From the NCBI RefSeq assembly GCF_003008615.1, contig NZ_CP027657.1, positions 3,348,001 through 3,412,000 of the forward strand: 64,000 bases of DNA, given 5' to 3'. Position 1 is the stretch's first letter. Each line of letters begins with the position of its first letter. Of this stretch, positions 33,862 through 47,191 are shown in pieces. The position numbers and the translations under genes are program-made. Source of the stretch: Pseudomonas mendocina (GTDB lineage: Bacteria > Pseudomonadota > Gammaproteobacteria > Pseudomonadales > Pseudomonadaceae). Below the pieces are notes generated by a model that saw only the letters and a program-made list of their open reading frames with translations, searched no databases and was not told the origin of the DNA.

Positions 33862-34640
33862 TGAAAAAGCTCTTCGCTGCATTTGTTTTCGCTGCGCTGC
33901 CTGCCCTGGCCATGGGCGCTGCCAGCAACCATCCGCTGGACAAGGTGGATATCGACCTGCGCGACAAGGCTGCCATGCAGGATGGCGCGCGTACTTTCGC
34001 CAACTACTGCATGGGCTGCCACTCGGCCCAGTATCAGCGCTACGAGCGTGTTGCCGATGACCTTGGTATCCCGCACGAAGTCATGCTGGACAATCTGGTG
34101 TTCAACGACGCCAAGATTGGTGACCACATGAAGATCGGCATGAAACCGGCCGATGCCAAGGCATGGTTCGGTGCGGCACCGCCCGATCTGACTCTGGTCG
34201 CTCGTGTGCGTGGTACCGATTGGCTGTATACCTACCTGCGTACCTTCTACGCTGACCCGACTCGCCCGCTGGGAGCCAACAACAAGGTGTTCCCGAACGT
34301 GGGTATGCCCAATGTACTGGTCAGCCTGCAGGGCAATCAGGTCATTGGTTGCAAGCAGGTTCAGGTAGTGGAAAACGGCAAGAAGCAGTTCGACCCGCTG
34401 ACCGGTACGCCGATCACTCACGAGGCCTGTGACCAACTGACCGTCGAGCCGAACACCGGCAAGCTGAGCGAAGCCGAGTTCGACGAGAAGGTGAAGAACC
34501 TGGTGACCTTCCTGGCCTACTCGGCCAACCCGGTCAAGCTGGAGTCCCAGCGCATCGGTACCTACGTGCTGCTGTACCTGGCGTTCTTCTTCGTGTTCGC
34601 CTACCTGCTCAAGCGTGAGTACTGGAAGGACGTACACTAA
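33861..34640 (+). CDS. petC: Cytochrome c1 subunit of bc1 complex
   Basis: 259 residues from ATG 33861. A signal peptide (MKKLFAAFVFAALPALAMG) is followed by the heme-binding CMGCH motif near residue 52 and a C-terminal membrane anchor (TYVLLYLAFFFVFAYLLKREYW). It passes electrons from the Rieske protein to soluble c-type cytochromes. A terminator follows 20 bp downstream. Confidence 0.97.
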   Translation: MKKLFAAFVFAALPALAMGAASNHPLDKVDIDLRDKAAMQDGARTFANYCMGCHSAQYQRYERVADDLGIPHEVMLDNLVFNDAKIGDHMKIGMKPADAKAWFGAAPPDLTLVARVRGTDWLYTYLRTFYADPTRPLGANNKVFPNVGMPNVLVSLQGNQVIGCKQVQVVENGKKQFDPLTGTPITHEACDQLTVEPNTGKLSEAEFDEKVKNLVTFLAYSANPVKLESQRIGTYVLLYLAFFFVFAYLLKREYWKDVH

Positions 34641-34660
34641 GCCGTTCGACTTGTAACAAA

Positions 34661-34690
34661 CCTGCGCGCCCTTATGGGCGCGCAGGTTTT
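34661..34690 (+). terminator. Terminator after petC
   Basis: CCTGCGCGCCC pairs with GGGCGCGCAGG around TTAT, followed by TTTTTA. Very stable 11-bp stem. Confidence 0.93.
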
Positions 34691-34744
34691 TATGCCTTCC
34701 ATACCTGACGGTTTCCTTGTGAGTCCGTCGCCTGCGACGTCAGA

Positions 34745-34766
34745 AATTGCTTACGGCAATTTTTCG
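34745..34766 (+). promoter_or_regulatory. Short terminator-like hairpin in the sspA leader
   Basis: AAATTGC-TTACG-GCAATTTTT lies 37 bp before the sspA ATG. Seven-base stem, then a T-run. Since the petC terminator already lies upstream, this second one may act as an attenuator of sspAB, or it may be chance AT-rich sequence. Confidence 0.45.
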
Positions 34767-34802
34767 TGTTTCTGGAAAATCAAAAAAGCGAGGAGGATCG
34801 CC

Positions 34803-35420
34803 ATGGCGGTGACCAATAGGTTGACCTGCTACTCCGACCCCGCCGATCACTATTCCCATCGCGTGCGTCTGGTGCTCGCCGAGAAAGGTGTCAGCGTCGA
34901 GATCGTCGATGTCGAGCTGGGCCGTTGCCCGCCCAAGCTGGCTGAAGTGAACCCCTACGGCAGTGTGCCGACCCTGGTCGATCGCGACCTGGCGTTGTAT
35001 GAATCGTCCGTGGTGATGGAATATCTGGACGAGCGTTATCCGCATCCGCCGTTATTGCCGGTCTATCCGGTGGCACGTGCCAACAGCCGCCTGCTGATGC
35101 ACCGCATCCAGCGTGACTGGTGCGCGCTGGTCGACCGTATTCTCGACAAGCGCAGCAAGGAAGCCGAGCGCCAGCTGGCGCGCAAGGAGCTTCGTGAGAG
35201 CCTGACGGGCGTCTCGCCACTATTTGCTGACAAGCCGTTCTTTCTCAGTGAGGAATTGAGTCTGGTGGATTGCTGTCTGCTGCCGATTCTCTGGCGTCTA
35301 CCGCTATTGGGAATCGAGCTACCGCGCCCGGCGAAGCCTTTGCTTGACTACATGGAGCGTCAGTTCGCTCGTGATACCTTTCAGGCCAGTCTTTCCGCTG
35401 CCGAGCGCGCAATGCGCTGA
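34803..35420 (+). CDS. sspA: Stringent starvation protein A
   Basis: 205 residues from ATG 34803, with GAGGA upstream. A GST-fold protein without the catalytic residue; it binds RNA polymerase and alters transcription in stationary phase and in virulence control. [23 protein letters not shown] and [32 protein letters not shown] mark the thioredoxin-like half (each seen as part of residues 6-80). sspB follows after 17 bp. Confidence 0.95.
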   Translation: MAVTNRLTCYSDPADHYSHRVRLVLAEKGVSVEIVDVELGRCPPKLAEVNPYGSVPTLVDRDLALYESSVVMEYLDERYPHPPLLPVYPVARANSRLLMHRIQRDWCALVDRILDKRSKEAERQLARKELRESLTGVSPLFADKPFFLSEELSLVDCCLLPILWRLPLLGIELPRPAKPLLDYMERQFARDTFQASLSAAERAMR

Positions 35421-35437
35421 GACTTAGGAGGAAAATC

Positions 35438-35854
35438 ATGAATTCCAGCCGTCCTTATCTGGTTCGTGCGCTTTACGAGTGGATAGTCGATAACGACTGC
35501 ACACCGCATCTTCTGGTCAATGCCGAATACCCAGGCGTGCAGGTTCCGTCGGGCTTTGCCAGTGATGGTCAGATCGTATTGAATGCGTCGCCCAGCGCGG
35601 TTCGTCAGCTGCATATGGACAACCAGGCGGTGAGTTTCGAAGGGCGCTTTGGTGGCGTGGCTCATACGTTGTATATCCCGGTGCCAGCGATATTGGCGAT
35701 CTATGCGCGTGAGAATGGGCAGGGCATGGTCTTCGACATGGAGCCGCCAGTTGCCTCTGGCCCGGAAGAGCCGGGGCCGGACGATGGTGGTCCTGATGAC
35801 GGTGGCGAGCCGCCACGTCCCAGTGGCCGGCCAAGCCTCAAAGTGGTCAAGTAA
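35438..35854 (+). CDS. sspB: ClpXP adaptor SspB
   Basis: 138 residues. SspB brings ssrA-tagged proteins to ClpXP. The N-terminal domain (RPYLVRALYEWIVDNDCTPH, then VSFEGRFGGVAHTLYIPV) binds the tag. A flexible acidic, proline- and glycine-rich linker (EEPGPDDGGPDDGGEPPRP) leads to the conserved C-terminal ClpX-binding peptide RPSLKVVK. AGGAGG precedes the ATG. Confidence 0.96.
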   Translation: MNSSRPYLVRALYEWIVDNDCTPHLLVNAEYPGVQVPSGFASDGQIVLNASPSAVRQLHMDNQAVSFEGRFGGVAHTLYIPVPAILAIYARENGQGMVFDMEPPVASGPEEPGPDDGGPDDGGEPPRPSGRPSLKVVK

Positions 35855-35868
35855 GACGTGTACGAATG

Positions 35869-35897
35869 AAAACGGGGCGCCACTGGCGCCCCGTTTT
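35869..35897. terminator. Bidirectional terminator after sspB
   Basis: AAAACGGGGCGCC-ACT-GGCGCCCCGTTTT, a 13-bp perfect stem between convergent sspB and dolP. Confidence 0.95.
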
Positions 35898-35917
35898 GCT
35901 TGCTGCTCTTGAGTGAT

Positions 35918-37422
<1,505 letters not shown>

Positions 37423-37426
<4 letters not shown>

Positions 37427-39231
37427 TTGATACTGTCGGGGAGTCGCTGAACCTGACCGCCACGGAACTCGGCCCAGGGCAGTTGGCGCTCGATACGTTG
37501 CGCCGGGTTCAGGCTGAGGCTGCCGGACAGGCCGTCGATACGTGACTCCGGCAGTGCCTTGAGTTGACCCAGGCGTGGTGCCAGGCGATAGGCGTCGACG
37601 CCCATGGCATAGAGGCGGCCGAGGCTGCCACCGGCTTGTGGCCACTGGTTGCTGACTTCCTGGCGCAGTGGTGCGTGGGCGTCCAGCAGCCATGGGGTTT
37701 CGCAGAAGCGGATGCCTTCCAGATCCTGGTACTGGGCCTGGCTGTGGGCGCCAGTGAACAGGTGTGAGGTGGCATACACCGGTACGTCGCCCGCGTACTG
37801 GAAGGCCAGGGTTGGCTTGATCTGCTGCGCCTGTTGTGGGGTTGCTGCAAGGAAGATGAAATCGACGTCCTGGCGACGTGCGGGCTGCGCATCCAGGCTG
37901 GTGCCCAGGGTGTTCTGCAGGCGGCGGGCGCGTGCTTCGCTCTCGCGTAGCTGGAACAGGTCGGCGATCTGTCGGGCCAGTTCTACAGGTTGGTCGACGT
38001 GCTCGGCGGCGATCAGGGTGCCGCCCTGGGCTTGCCAGCTCTGACGGAACGCATCGAGTACGCGGTCGCCCCATTCGCCGCGAGGTACCAGAGCCACGGC
38101 GCGGCGCATACCGTCGTTCCAGGCGCGACGAGCGACTTCGCGGGCTTCGTCTTCGGCGGCTAGGCCGAACTGGAATAGCTGCGCGGGGCCTTCCTGGCCG
38201 GAGTCGCTGTAGTTCAGTGCCAGGGTGGTGATAGGCAGTTGTTCACGGTCACTCAGCTGTTTGACCAGTGGTTTCTCCAGTGGGCCAACCACCAGCTGCA
38301 CGCCGTCGGCCTGTGCCTGTTGGTAGAAGGCGTCCAGCGAGCCGATGCGGGCACTGTCGTAGAGTTTGATGTCCGGCGGGTTTTGACCGGCCTGCTGCGC
38401 TTCGTAATGGGCGGCGAGGAAACCGTCACGCAGGGCGCGTGCGACGCTGGCCAGTTGGCCTTCCTGGGGCAGCAGCAGGGCGATGCGGGTCAGTGGTTGG
38501 CTGGCCAGTTCACGCAGTTTGCTCAGTGCCTCTGGCAGTTGTTCGGCTGCCGGGTGCTGCGGATTTTGGGCGACCCACTGGTCGATGGCGGCTTGCTGCT
38601 GTTCCAGTGTGGCGCCACTTTTGGTGGCGCGAGCCAGTTCCAGCCAGCCAGCCAGGTCGCTATCGGCACCTGCGGATGTCTGGGGCGGCAGGTTGGAAAC
38701 CAATTCCCAGATGCTTTCATGGTTGTCATGAGCGGCTTGGCCGCTCAGCAGTGGGGCAATGAACACGCGTTCGCGGGCAGCGGCCAGGGTCTGGCCATCG
38801 GCTTCCAGCGCGCGGGCGCGAACCAGCTGGGTGCGAACCTGTTGCTCGACTGGCAGCTCGCCCAGGCGTTCCAGGCTCGGGTGCAGCAGTGCTTTCAGGG
38901 CGCTCTTGGGCTGCTTGCGCTGCATGGCCAGTTCGGCCTTCAGCGTACTGGCGAAGATCTGTTGTGCGGGTTGCAGGCTGGCGATATCGATCTGCTCCAG
39001 AATGCGTGCGGCGCGCGCAACGTCTTTCTGCTGGTAAGCCTGGTCGGCAGCGGACAGGCGCAGTAGGGCGGCTTGCTCCGGCTTGCTGGCGTCGGCTTGC
39101 TGGAGCATCTGCTCGATGCTGGCTTGTGGGGTGCGCGGCAACTGGCCCAGGCTATTGGAGGGCGAGTTGGCGCAGGCGGCGAGCAGGCCTGCCAGAACGA
39201 GAGCAGAAAGAGGGCGCAGGCTAGCGATCAT
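37423..39231 (-). CDS. lpoA: Penicillin-binding protein activator LpoA
   Basis: 602 residues from ATG 39231, chosen because it gives lipobox LLAAC (Cys19); a longer frame to 39291 does not. Residues about 30-250 are helical TPR-like repeats, and about 255-600 form a periplasmic-binding-protein-like domain (PLTRIALLLPQEGQL, QLVVGPLEKPLVKQL). LpoA stimulates PBP1A from the outer membrane. It heads the leftward operon with yraN, diaA and dolP and diverges from rsmI. Confidence 0.93.
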
Positions 39232-39353
39232 CGGGTCATCCTGATACTTGAGCAAAACGAGCGGCGATTGTACCCAAGGGTCGAGATCCATGCGATGCCG
39301 CCGGGACTTAACCGGCTAGAATGAGCGGTCTTTCAATTAACGAGGTGTTTCTT

Positions 39354-40220
39354 GTGACTCAGCCCGCTGTCGCCAGTGTTCAGCCCGGCACCTTATATGT
39401 GGTCGCCACGCCAATCGGCAATCTGGACGATATCAGTGCACGGGCGCTGCGGATTCTGCGAGATGTGGCGCTGATCGCTGCCGAAGATACCCGGCACTCC
39501 GCCCGCTTGATGCAGCATTTCGGCATTGCGACGCCCTTGGTTGCCTGTCATGAACATAATGAGCGTGAGCAGGGCGGACGTTTCATTGCCCGGCTGGAGG
39601 CTGGCGAGGATGTGGCGTTGATCTCCGATGCGGGGACGCCGCTGATTTCCGACCCGGGCTTTCATCTGGTGCGCCAGGTGCGTGCGGCGGGTTTCCCGGT
39701 GGTGCCTGTGCCCGGTGCCTGCGCATTGATCGCTGCGCTTTCTGCTGCCGGTCTGCCATCGGATCGTTTTATCTTCGAAGGTTTTCTGCCAGCCAAGGCG
39801 GCTGGACGTCGATCGCGGCTGGAGCAGGTACGTGAAGAGCCGCGAACGCTGATCTTCTACGAGGCGCCGCATCGCATTCTCGAATGCCTGGAGGATATGC
39901 GCGCGGTTTTCGGAGGTGAGCGGCAGGCCTTGCTTGCCCGCGAACTGACCAAGACTTTCGAGACGCTGAAGGGATTGCCACTGGATGAATTGTGCGCCTG
40001 GGTTGCCGCTGACAGTAATCAGCAGCGGGGCGAGTGCGTGGTGCTGGTGGCTGGTTGGCAGGCGCCGGAAGGTGATGAAGCGGTGAGCGCCGAGGCGTTG
40101 CGCGTGCTTGACCTGCTGCTGGCGGAAATGCCACTCAAGCGCGCAGCCGCGCTGGCGGCGGAGATCACCGGGGTGCGCAAGAATGTGCTCTATCAGGTCG
40201 CGTTGGAGCGCAAGGGTTAG
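39354..40220 (+). CDS. rsmI: 16S rRNA 2'-O-ribose C1402 methyltransferase
   Basis: 288 residues from GTG 39354, supported by GAGGTG six bases upstream. An ATG at 39321 is in frame but overlaps a TAGAAT (39317-39322) that looks like the -10 box. The tetrapyrrole-methylase fold is shown by [34 protein letters not shown] and [14 protein letters not shown]. The enzyme methylates C1402 in the decoding centre. It diverges from lpoA, as in E. coli. Confidence 0.94.
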   Translation: MTQPAVASVQPGTLYVVATPIGNLDDISARALRILRDVALIAAEDTRHSARLMQHFGIATPLVACHEHNEREQGGRFIARLEAGEDVALISDAGTPLISDPGFHLVRQVRAAGFPVVPVPGACALIAALSAAGLPSDRFIFEGFLPAKAAGRRSRLEQVREEPRTLIFYEAPHRILECLEDMRAVFGGERQALLARELTKTFETLKGLPLDELCAWVAADSNQQRGECVVLVAGWQAPEGDEAVSAEALRVLDLLLAEMPLKRAAALAAEITGVRKNVLYQVALERKG

Positions 40221-40240
40221 GTGTAAGCCGTCGGTCTAGC

Positions 40241-40269
40241 TTGCAGCTTGCCATCACCCCCGGTACCCT
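40241..40269 (+). promoter_or_regulatory. rnpB promoter
   Basis: TTGCAG (40241-40246), 17-bp spacer, TACCCT (40264-40269), ending about ten bases before the 5' end of the RNase P RNA. The position agrees with the expected start of transcription. Confidence 0.6.
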
Positions 40270-40278
40270 TGCTGGCGG

Positions 40279-40636
40279 AGAGTCGATCGGGCAGTCGCTG
40301 CCTCGTTTCGTTCCGCGAAGCGGGGGGGAGGAAAGTCCGGGCTCCATAGGGCGGAGTGCCAGGTAACGCCTGGGAGGCGTGAGCCTACGGAAAGTGCCAC
40401 AGAAAATAACCGCCTAAGCGCTTCGGCGCCGGTAAGGGTGAAAAGGTGCGGTAAGAGCGCACCGCACGGCTGGCAACAGTCCGTGGCTAGGTAAACCCCA
40501 CTCGGAGCAAGACCAAATAGGGTTCCATTGGCGTGGCCCGCGCTGGAACCGGGTAGGTTGCTAAAGACGTGCAGTGATGTACGTCGTAGAGGAATGGCTG
40601 TCCTCGACAGAACCCGGCTTACAGATCGACTCTCCA
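40279..40636 (+). ncRNA. rnpB: RNase P RNA (M1-like, type A)
   Basis: About 358 bases. The ends pair as P1 (AGAGTCGATC with GATCGACTCT). Conserved core segments seen are GAGGAAAGTCCGGGCTCC, CGGCTGGCAACAGTCCG-like CACGGCTGGCAACAG, GGTAAACCCCACTCGGAGCA and the 3' ACAGAACCCGGCTTACAGA. This is the catalytic RNA that makes tRNA 5' ends. It lies between rsmI and mraZ, the same place as in P. aeruginosa. Exact ends are estimated from the P1 helix. Confidence 0.96.
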
Positions 40637-40843
40637 CCTTTCTTCTCCTCGTTGCGCGCTTCTAAACCCCCGCCCGTCTGATACCGAAAAATTCTTACTC
40701 TTAAGAAACTACTTTAAGTTTGATTTTCAGCTCGCTGGAATGGCTGGATTTTGCGTGTCGTTTTCCCGTCCCAGCATCGTTTTTCTCCTCGCTTTTGTTC
40801 GCTAAATCTCCGTCCTGTAAGGATTTTTCCCTTCTGACGCGCC

Positions 40844-40873
40844 TTGACGGTGGGGCGTACGCGTTCCTATAGT
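40844..40873 (+). promoter_or_regulatory. mraZ/dcw cluster promoter
   Basis: TTGACG (40844-40849), 18-bp spacer, TATAGT (40868-40873), directly upstream of the MraZ boxes. The region 40637-40843 before it is relatively AT-rich, with T-runs after rnpB, and shows no gene. Confidence 0.75.
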
Positions 40874-40880
40874 GTGCGCG

Positions 40881-40920
40881 AGTGGTAAAAAGTGGCATGA
40901 AGTGGGTTTTTATGGGCATG
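40881..40920 (+). promoter_or_regulatory. MraZ operator: four GTGG/ATGGG boxes at 10-bp spacing
   Basis: The four decamers AGTGGTAAAA, AGTGGCATGA, AGTGGGTTTT and TATGGGCATG follow in exact 10-bp phase from 40881. MraZ proteins are known to bind TGGGN-type repeats with 5-bp gaps upstream of mraZ and to repress the cluster. Here they lie just downstream of the -10 box, so bound MraZ would cover the start of transcription. Confidence 0.8.
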
Positions 40921-40948
40921 GAAAGCTAATTACAGGGGAAGCGCAGCC

Positions 40949-41404
40949 GTGTTTCGCGGAGCTAACGCCATCAGTCTCGACGCCAAAGGGCGCCTCGCGA
41001 TGCCGAGTCGGTATCGTGACGAGCTCGTTTCGCGTTGTGCAGGCCAGCTCATCGTCACCATTGATGCTGTCGACCCCTGTCTCTGTGTCTATCCGTTGGC
41101 CGAATGGGAGCTGATCGAGAACAAGCTGCGCGAGCTGGCTTCCTTTCGTGAAGAGAACCGTCGCCTGCAGCGTTTGTTGATCGGTAATGCCGTCGATCTA
41201 GAGCTCGATGCCAGTGGCCGCTTCCTGGTGCCGCCGCGTCTGCGCGAGTACGCCAAGCTGGACAAGCGCGCGATGCTCGTCGGCCAACTGAACAAGTTTC
41301 AACTCTGGGATGAAGATACCTGGAATGCCGTAGCCGAAGCCGACCTGGCCGCCATCAAGCAGCCGGGTGCCCTTTCCGATGATTTGCGTGACTTGATCCT
41401 GTGA
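40949..41404 (+). CDS. mraZ: Transcriptional regulator MraZ
   Basis: 151 residues. Two AbrB-like SpoVT half-domains are seen, each with the D-x-K/S-G-R core: [19 protein letters not shown] and [19 protein letters not shown]. MraZ forms ring-shaped multimers that bind its own promoter and regulate the division and wall cluster. Start is GTG at 40949 with AGGGGAA upstream. The rsmH start overlaps its stop. Confidence 0.97.
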   Translation: MFRGANAISLDAKGRLAMPSRYRDELVSRCAGQLIVTIDAVDPCLCVYPLAEWELIENKLRELASFREENRRLQRLLIGNAVDLELDASGRFLVPPRLREYAKLDKRAMLVGQLNKFQLWDEDTWNAVAEADLAAIKQPGALSDDLRDLIL

Positions 41405-42347
41405 CCATGACCGATAGCAGCTTGCGCCATATTACCGTGCTGCTCGACGAAGCCGTCGAGGGCCTCGCTGTGCGCGCGGACGGTTGCTATATCGATGGCA
41501 CCTTCGGCCGCGGCGGGCACAGTCGGTTGATCTTGCAGAAGCTTGGCCCAGGTGGGCGGCTCTTGGGGTTCGACAAAGATCCCCTGGCGATAGCCACCGG
41601 GGAAGCATTGGCGGCCGAAGACGGCCGCTTTGTCGTTGTGCAGCGCAGTTTTGCGGAACTTGGCGAGGAGTCCGTTGTCCGCGGCCTGGCCGGCTCTGTC
41701 TCGGGCATCCTGCTCGACCTGGGGGTCTCTTCGCCACAGCTGGATGATCCCGCACGCGGTTTCAGTTTTCTCAATGACGGCCCGCTGGATATGCGCATGA
41801 ACCCGGATGCCGGGGTGAGCGCCGCTGACTGGATCGCCACGGCAGACGAAGACGAAATTGCTCGTGTTCTCAAGGATTACGGCGAAGAGCGCTTTGCCAA
41901 GCGTATGGCGCGTGCCGTGGTGCAGCGCCGCGCTGAGCAGCCGTTCACCCGCACTGCCGATCTGGCGCAAGTGCTCACTGTTGCCAATCCGGCCTGGGAA
42001 AAGGGCAAGAACCCGGCAACGCGTGCGTTCCAGGGTATCCGCATCCACGTCAACAACGAACTCGGCGATCTCGAGCGTGGCCTGGACGCAGCACTGGAAG
42101 CGCTGGAGGTGGGCGGGCGCCTGGTGGTGATCAGCTTCCATTCACTGGAAGATCGCATCGTCAAACAGTTCATGAAGCGTCAGGCCAAGGGCGAGGCAGA
42201 CAAGTTACCGCGCGACCTGCCAATCATTCCCAAGGCTTTCGAGCCGCGTCTGAAGCTGATTGGCAAACCGGTTTATGCCGGCGATGCCGAGCTCAAGGCC
42301 AATCCGCGCTCGCGTAGCGCGGTGATGCGCATTGCGGAGAAGTTGCG

Positions 42348-42351
<4 letters not shown>
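41401..42351 (+). CDS. rsmH: 16S rRNA N4-methylcytidine-1402 methyltransferase
   Basis: 316 residues from GTG 41401, which overlaps the mraZ stop (GTGA); ATG 41407 is an alternative two codons in. [26 protein letters not shown] and the [14 protein letters not shown] block near the C-terminus mark MraW/RsmH. Together with RsmI (39354) it makes m4Cm1402; both enzymes for this single nucleotide lie within 3 kb here. Confidence 0.97.
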
Positions 42352-44364
<2,013 letters not shown>

Positions 44365-44365
<1 letters not shown>

Positions 44366-45828
44366 TGCCCATGCCACTCAATCAATTGCTGCCGGCCGCC
44401 GAGAGCTCGGTGCTGATTCGTGAACTGACCCTGGATAGCCGCAAGGTGCGTCCGGGCGACTTGTTCCTGGCCGTGCCCGGCACGCAGCAGGATGGTCGCG
44501 TGCATATCGCCGATGCCATCGCACGCGGCGCGGCTGCCGTGGCCTTCGAGGCCCAGGGCGCAGCGCCGATGCATGCAGAGAGTGCCGTGCTGGTGCCGGT
44601 CAAGGGCCTGGCCGGGCAACTTTCGGCCATCGCCGGACGTTTCTATGGCGAGCCGAGCCGTGGCTTGCACCTGATTGGCATCACCGGCACCAACGGCAAG
44701 ACCAGCGTCAGTCAATTGCTGGCCCAGGCTCTGGATCTGTTGGGCGAGCCTTGCGGCATCGTCGGCACGCTGGGGAACGGTTTCCACGGCGCGCTGGAGC
44801 AGGGCAAGCACACCACGCCCGACCCGGTTGGCGTGCAGGCGACCCTGGCCGGGATGAAGCAGGCAGGTGCACGCGCAGTCGCCATAGAGGTGTCTTCCCA
44901 TGGCCTTGATCAGGGCCGGGTTGCCGCGCTGGAATTCGACGTGGCGGTGTTCACCAACCTGTCGCGTGACCACCTCGATTATCACGGCAGCATGGAGGCG
45001 TACGGCGCCGCCAAGGCCAAGCTGTTCGCCTGGCCGAACCTGCGCTGCCGAGTGATCAACCTCGATGATGCCTTTGGTCGTGAGCTGGCTGCCAAGGGCC
45101 ACGAGTCACGCCTGATTGGTTACAGCCTGAACGATGCCAGCGCCTTCCTTTATTGCAGCGAAGCGCATTTTGATGATCACGGCGTACGTGCGCGCCTGGT
45201 TACGCCACGTGGCGAAGGTGTGCTGCGCAGCAATCTGCTGGGCCGCTTCAACCTGAGCAACCTGCTGGCTGTGGTCGGCGCCCTGCTCGGCATGGATTAC
45301 GCCCTCGACGAAGTGCTCAAGGTACTGCCGAAGCTGCAGGGGCCGGCCGGCCGCATGCAGCGACTAGGTGGCGGCGACAAGCCGTTGGTGGTGGTCGATT
45401 ACGCACACACGCCGGATGCCCTGGAGAAAGTGCTCGAGGCCATGCGTCCGCATGTCGATGGGCGTCTGGTCTGCCTGTTCGGCTGTGGTGGCGATCGTGA
45501 TCGCGGCAAGCGCCCATTGATGGCGGCAGCGGCCGAGCGCCTGGCCGATGTGGTTTGGGTGACCGACGACAATCCGCGTACCGAAGACCCGGCGCAGATC
45601 GTCGCCGATATCCGCGCCGGCTTCGTTGCGCCGGAGGCGGTGCACTTCATTCATGGTCGCGGCGATGCCATCGCGCGCTTGGTCGCTCAGTCCGAGGTTG
45701 CCGATGTGTTGGTGCTGGCCGGTAAGGGCCATGAGGATTATCAGGAGATCATGGGCGTGCGTCAGCCGTTCTCCGACCTGACCGAAGCGAGCAAGGCCCT
45801 GGCGGACTGGGAGGCAGCTCATGCTTAA
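44365..45828 (+). CDS. murE: UDP-MurNAc-tripeptide synthetase
   Basis: 487 residues. It adds meso-diaminopimelate to UDP-MurNAc-L-Ala-D-Glu. ATP loop GITGTNGKTS, Mur ligase blocks (EVSSHGLDQGRV, NLSRDHLDYHG, RFNLSNLLAVVGAL), and the DAP-specific DDNPR motif near residue 408 are present. The ATG follows the ftsI stop with an overlap of one base. Confidence 0.97.
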
Positions 45829-47191
45829 GCCCTGGCTGCTCAGTGAGGTCGCTGCCGACCTGAATGCACGCGTCATCGGTGCCGATGTGGCCTTCTCTGC
45901 CGTTGGCACCGACAGCCGCAGCATTGCCGCTGGCCAGTTGTTCGTGGCGCTCACCGGCCCACGTTTCGACGGCCATGATTATCTGGCTGACGTGGCCGCC
46001 AAGGGCGCCGTTGCTGCGTTGGTCGAGCGTGAAGTGGCGAATGCGCCGCTGCCGCAGTTGCTGGTGGCTGATACCCGTTTGGCGCTCGGCCAGCTGGGTG
46101 CGCTGAATCGCCAGGCGTTCGCCGGCCCGCTGGCCGCAGTGACCGGTTCCAGCGGCAAGACCAGCGTCAAGGAGATGCTTGCTGCGATCCTGCGCGCTGG
46201 TCTGGATGGCGCCGTGCTGGCTACCCGCGGCAATCTCAACAATGATCTCGGTGCGCCGCTGACCCTGCTGGAGTTGGCGCCGGAGCATCGCGCTGGCGTG
46301 ATCGAGCTGGGCGCCAACCATGTCGGCGAGATTGCCTACACCGTCAGCCTGGCGCGGCCGCAGGTGGCGATCATCACCAACGCAGGCAATGCCCATGTCG
46401 GCGAATTCGGTGGCCCGGAAAAGATCGTCGAGGCCAAGGGGGAAATCCTCGAAGGCCTGCCGAGCGATGGCGTGGCCGTGCTCAATCTGGATGACAAGGC
46501 CTTCGTCACCTGGCAGCGCCGCGCTGCCGCGCGCAACGTGCTGAGCTTTGCCCTGCGTGATACCCGCGCCGATTTCCACGGCAGCGATCTGGCCCGTGAT
46601 GAGCGTGGTTGCCAGGGTTTCACCTTGCGCAGTCCTGCTGGCAGCGCACGCATTCAGCTCAACCTGCTGGGTGAACACAATGTGGCCAATGCACTGGCTG
46701 CCTGTGCTGCCGCTCATGCCCTGGGTATGCCGCTGGTCGCCATGGCTGACGGGCTGAAAAACCTGCAACCGGTCAAGGGCCGCGCCGTAGCGCAGTTGGC
46801 GCCGAATGGCGTGCGGGTGATCGACGACAGCTACAACGCCAACCCCGTGTCGATGTGCGCGGCGGTGGATATACTCGCCGGCTTCTCCGGTCGCACCGTC
46901 CTGGTGCTGGGAGACATGGGCGAGCTGGGCGAGTGGGCCGAACAGGGCCATCGCGATGTCGGCCGCCATGCCGCGGGCAAGGTCGATGCGCTGTATGCCG
47001 TCGGCCCGCTGATGCGTTTTGCTGTCGAGGAGTTCGGTTCAAAAGGCCGCCACTTCGTCGATCAGGCCGAGCTGATCGAAGCGCTTCGCGCCGAGCAGGC
47101 CGGCAGCACACTACTAATCAAGGGTTCACGCAGCGCTGCCATGGACAAGGTCGTGGCGTCGCTGTGTGGCGTATCTGGGGAGATTCACTAA
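45821..47191 (+). CDS. murF: UDP-MurNAc-tripeptide D-Ala-D-Ala ligase
   Basis: 456 residues. It adds D-Ala-D-Ala to complete the pentapeptide precursor. AVTGSSGKTSVKEMLAAIL is the ATP loop; NLNNDLGAPLTLL, GANHVGEIAYTVSL and the C-terminal IDDSYNANPVSM are MurF blocks. Its start lies eight bases inside murE. mraY follows with no gap. Confidence 0.97.
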   Translation: MLKPWLLSEVAADLNARVIGADVAFSAVGTDSRSIAAGQLFVALTGPRFDGHDYLADVAAKGAVAALVEREVANAPLPQLLVADTRLALGQLGALNRQAFAGPLAAVTGSSGKTSVKEMLAAILRAGLDGAVLATRGNLNNDLGAPLTLLELAPEHRAGVIELGANHVGEIAYTVSLARPQVAIITNAGNAHVGEFGGPEKIVEAKGEILEGLPSDGVAVLNLDDKAFVTWQRRAAARNVLSFALRDTRADFHGSDLARDERGCQGFTLRSPAGSARIQLNLLGEHNVANALAACAAAHALGMPLVAMADGLKNLQPVKGRAVAQLAPNGVRVIDDSYNANPVSMCAAVDILAGFSGRTVLVLGDMGELGEWAEQGHRDVGRHAAGKVDALYAVGPLMRFAVEEFGSKGRHFVDQAELIEALRAEQAGSTLLIKGSRSAAMDKVVASLCGVSGEIH

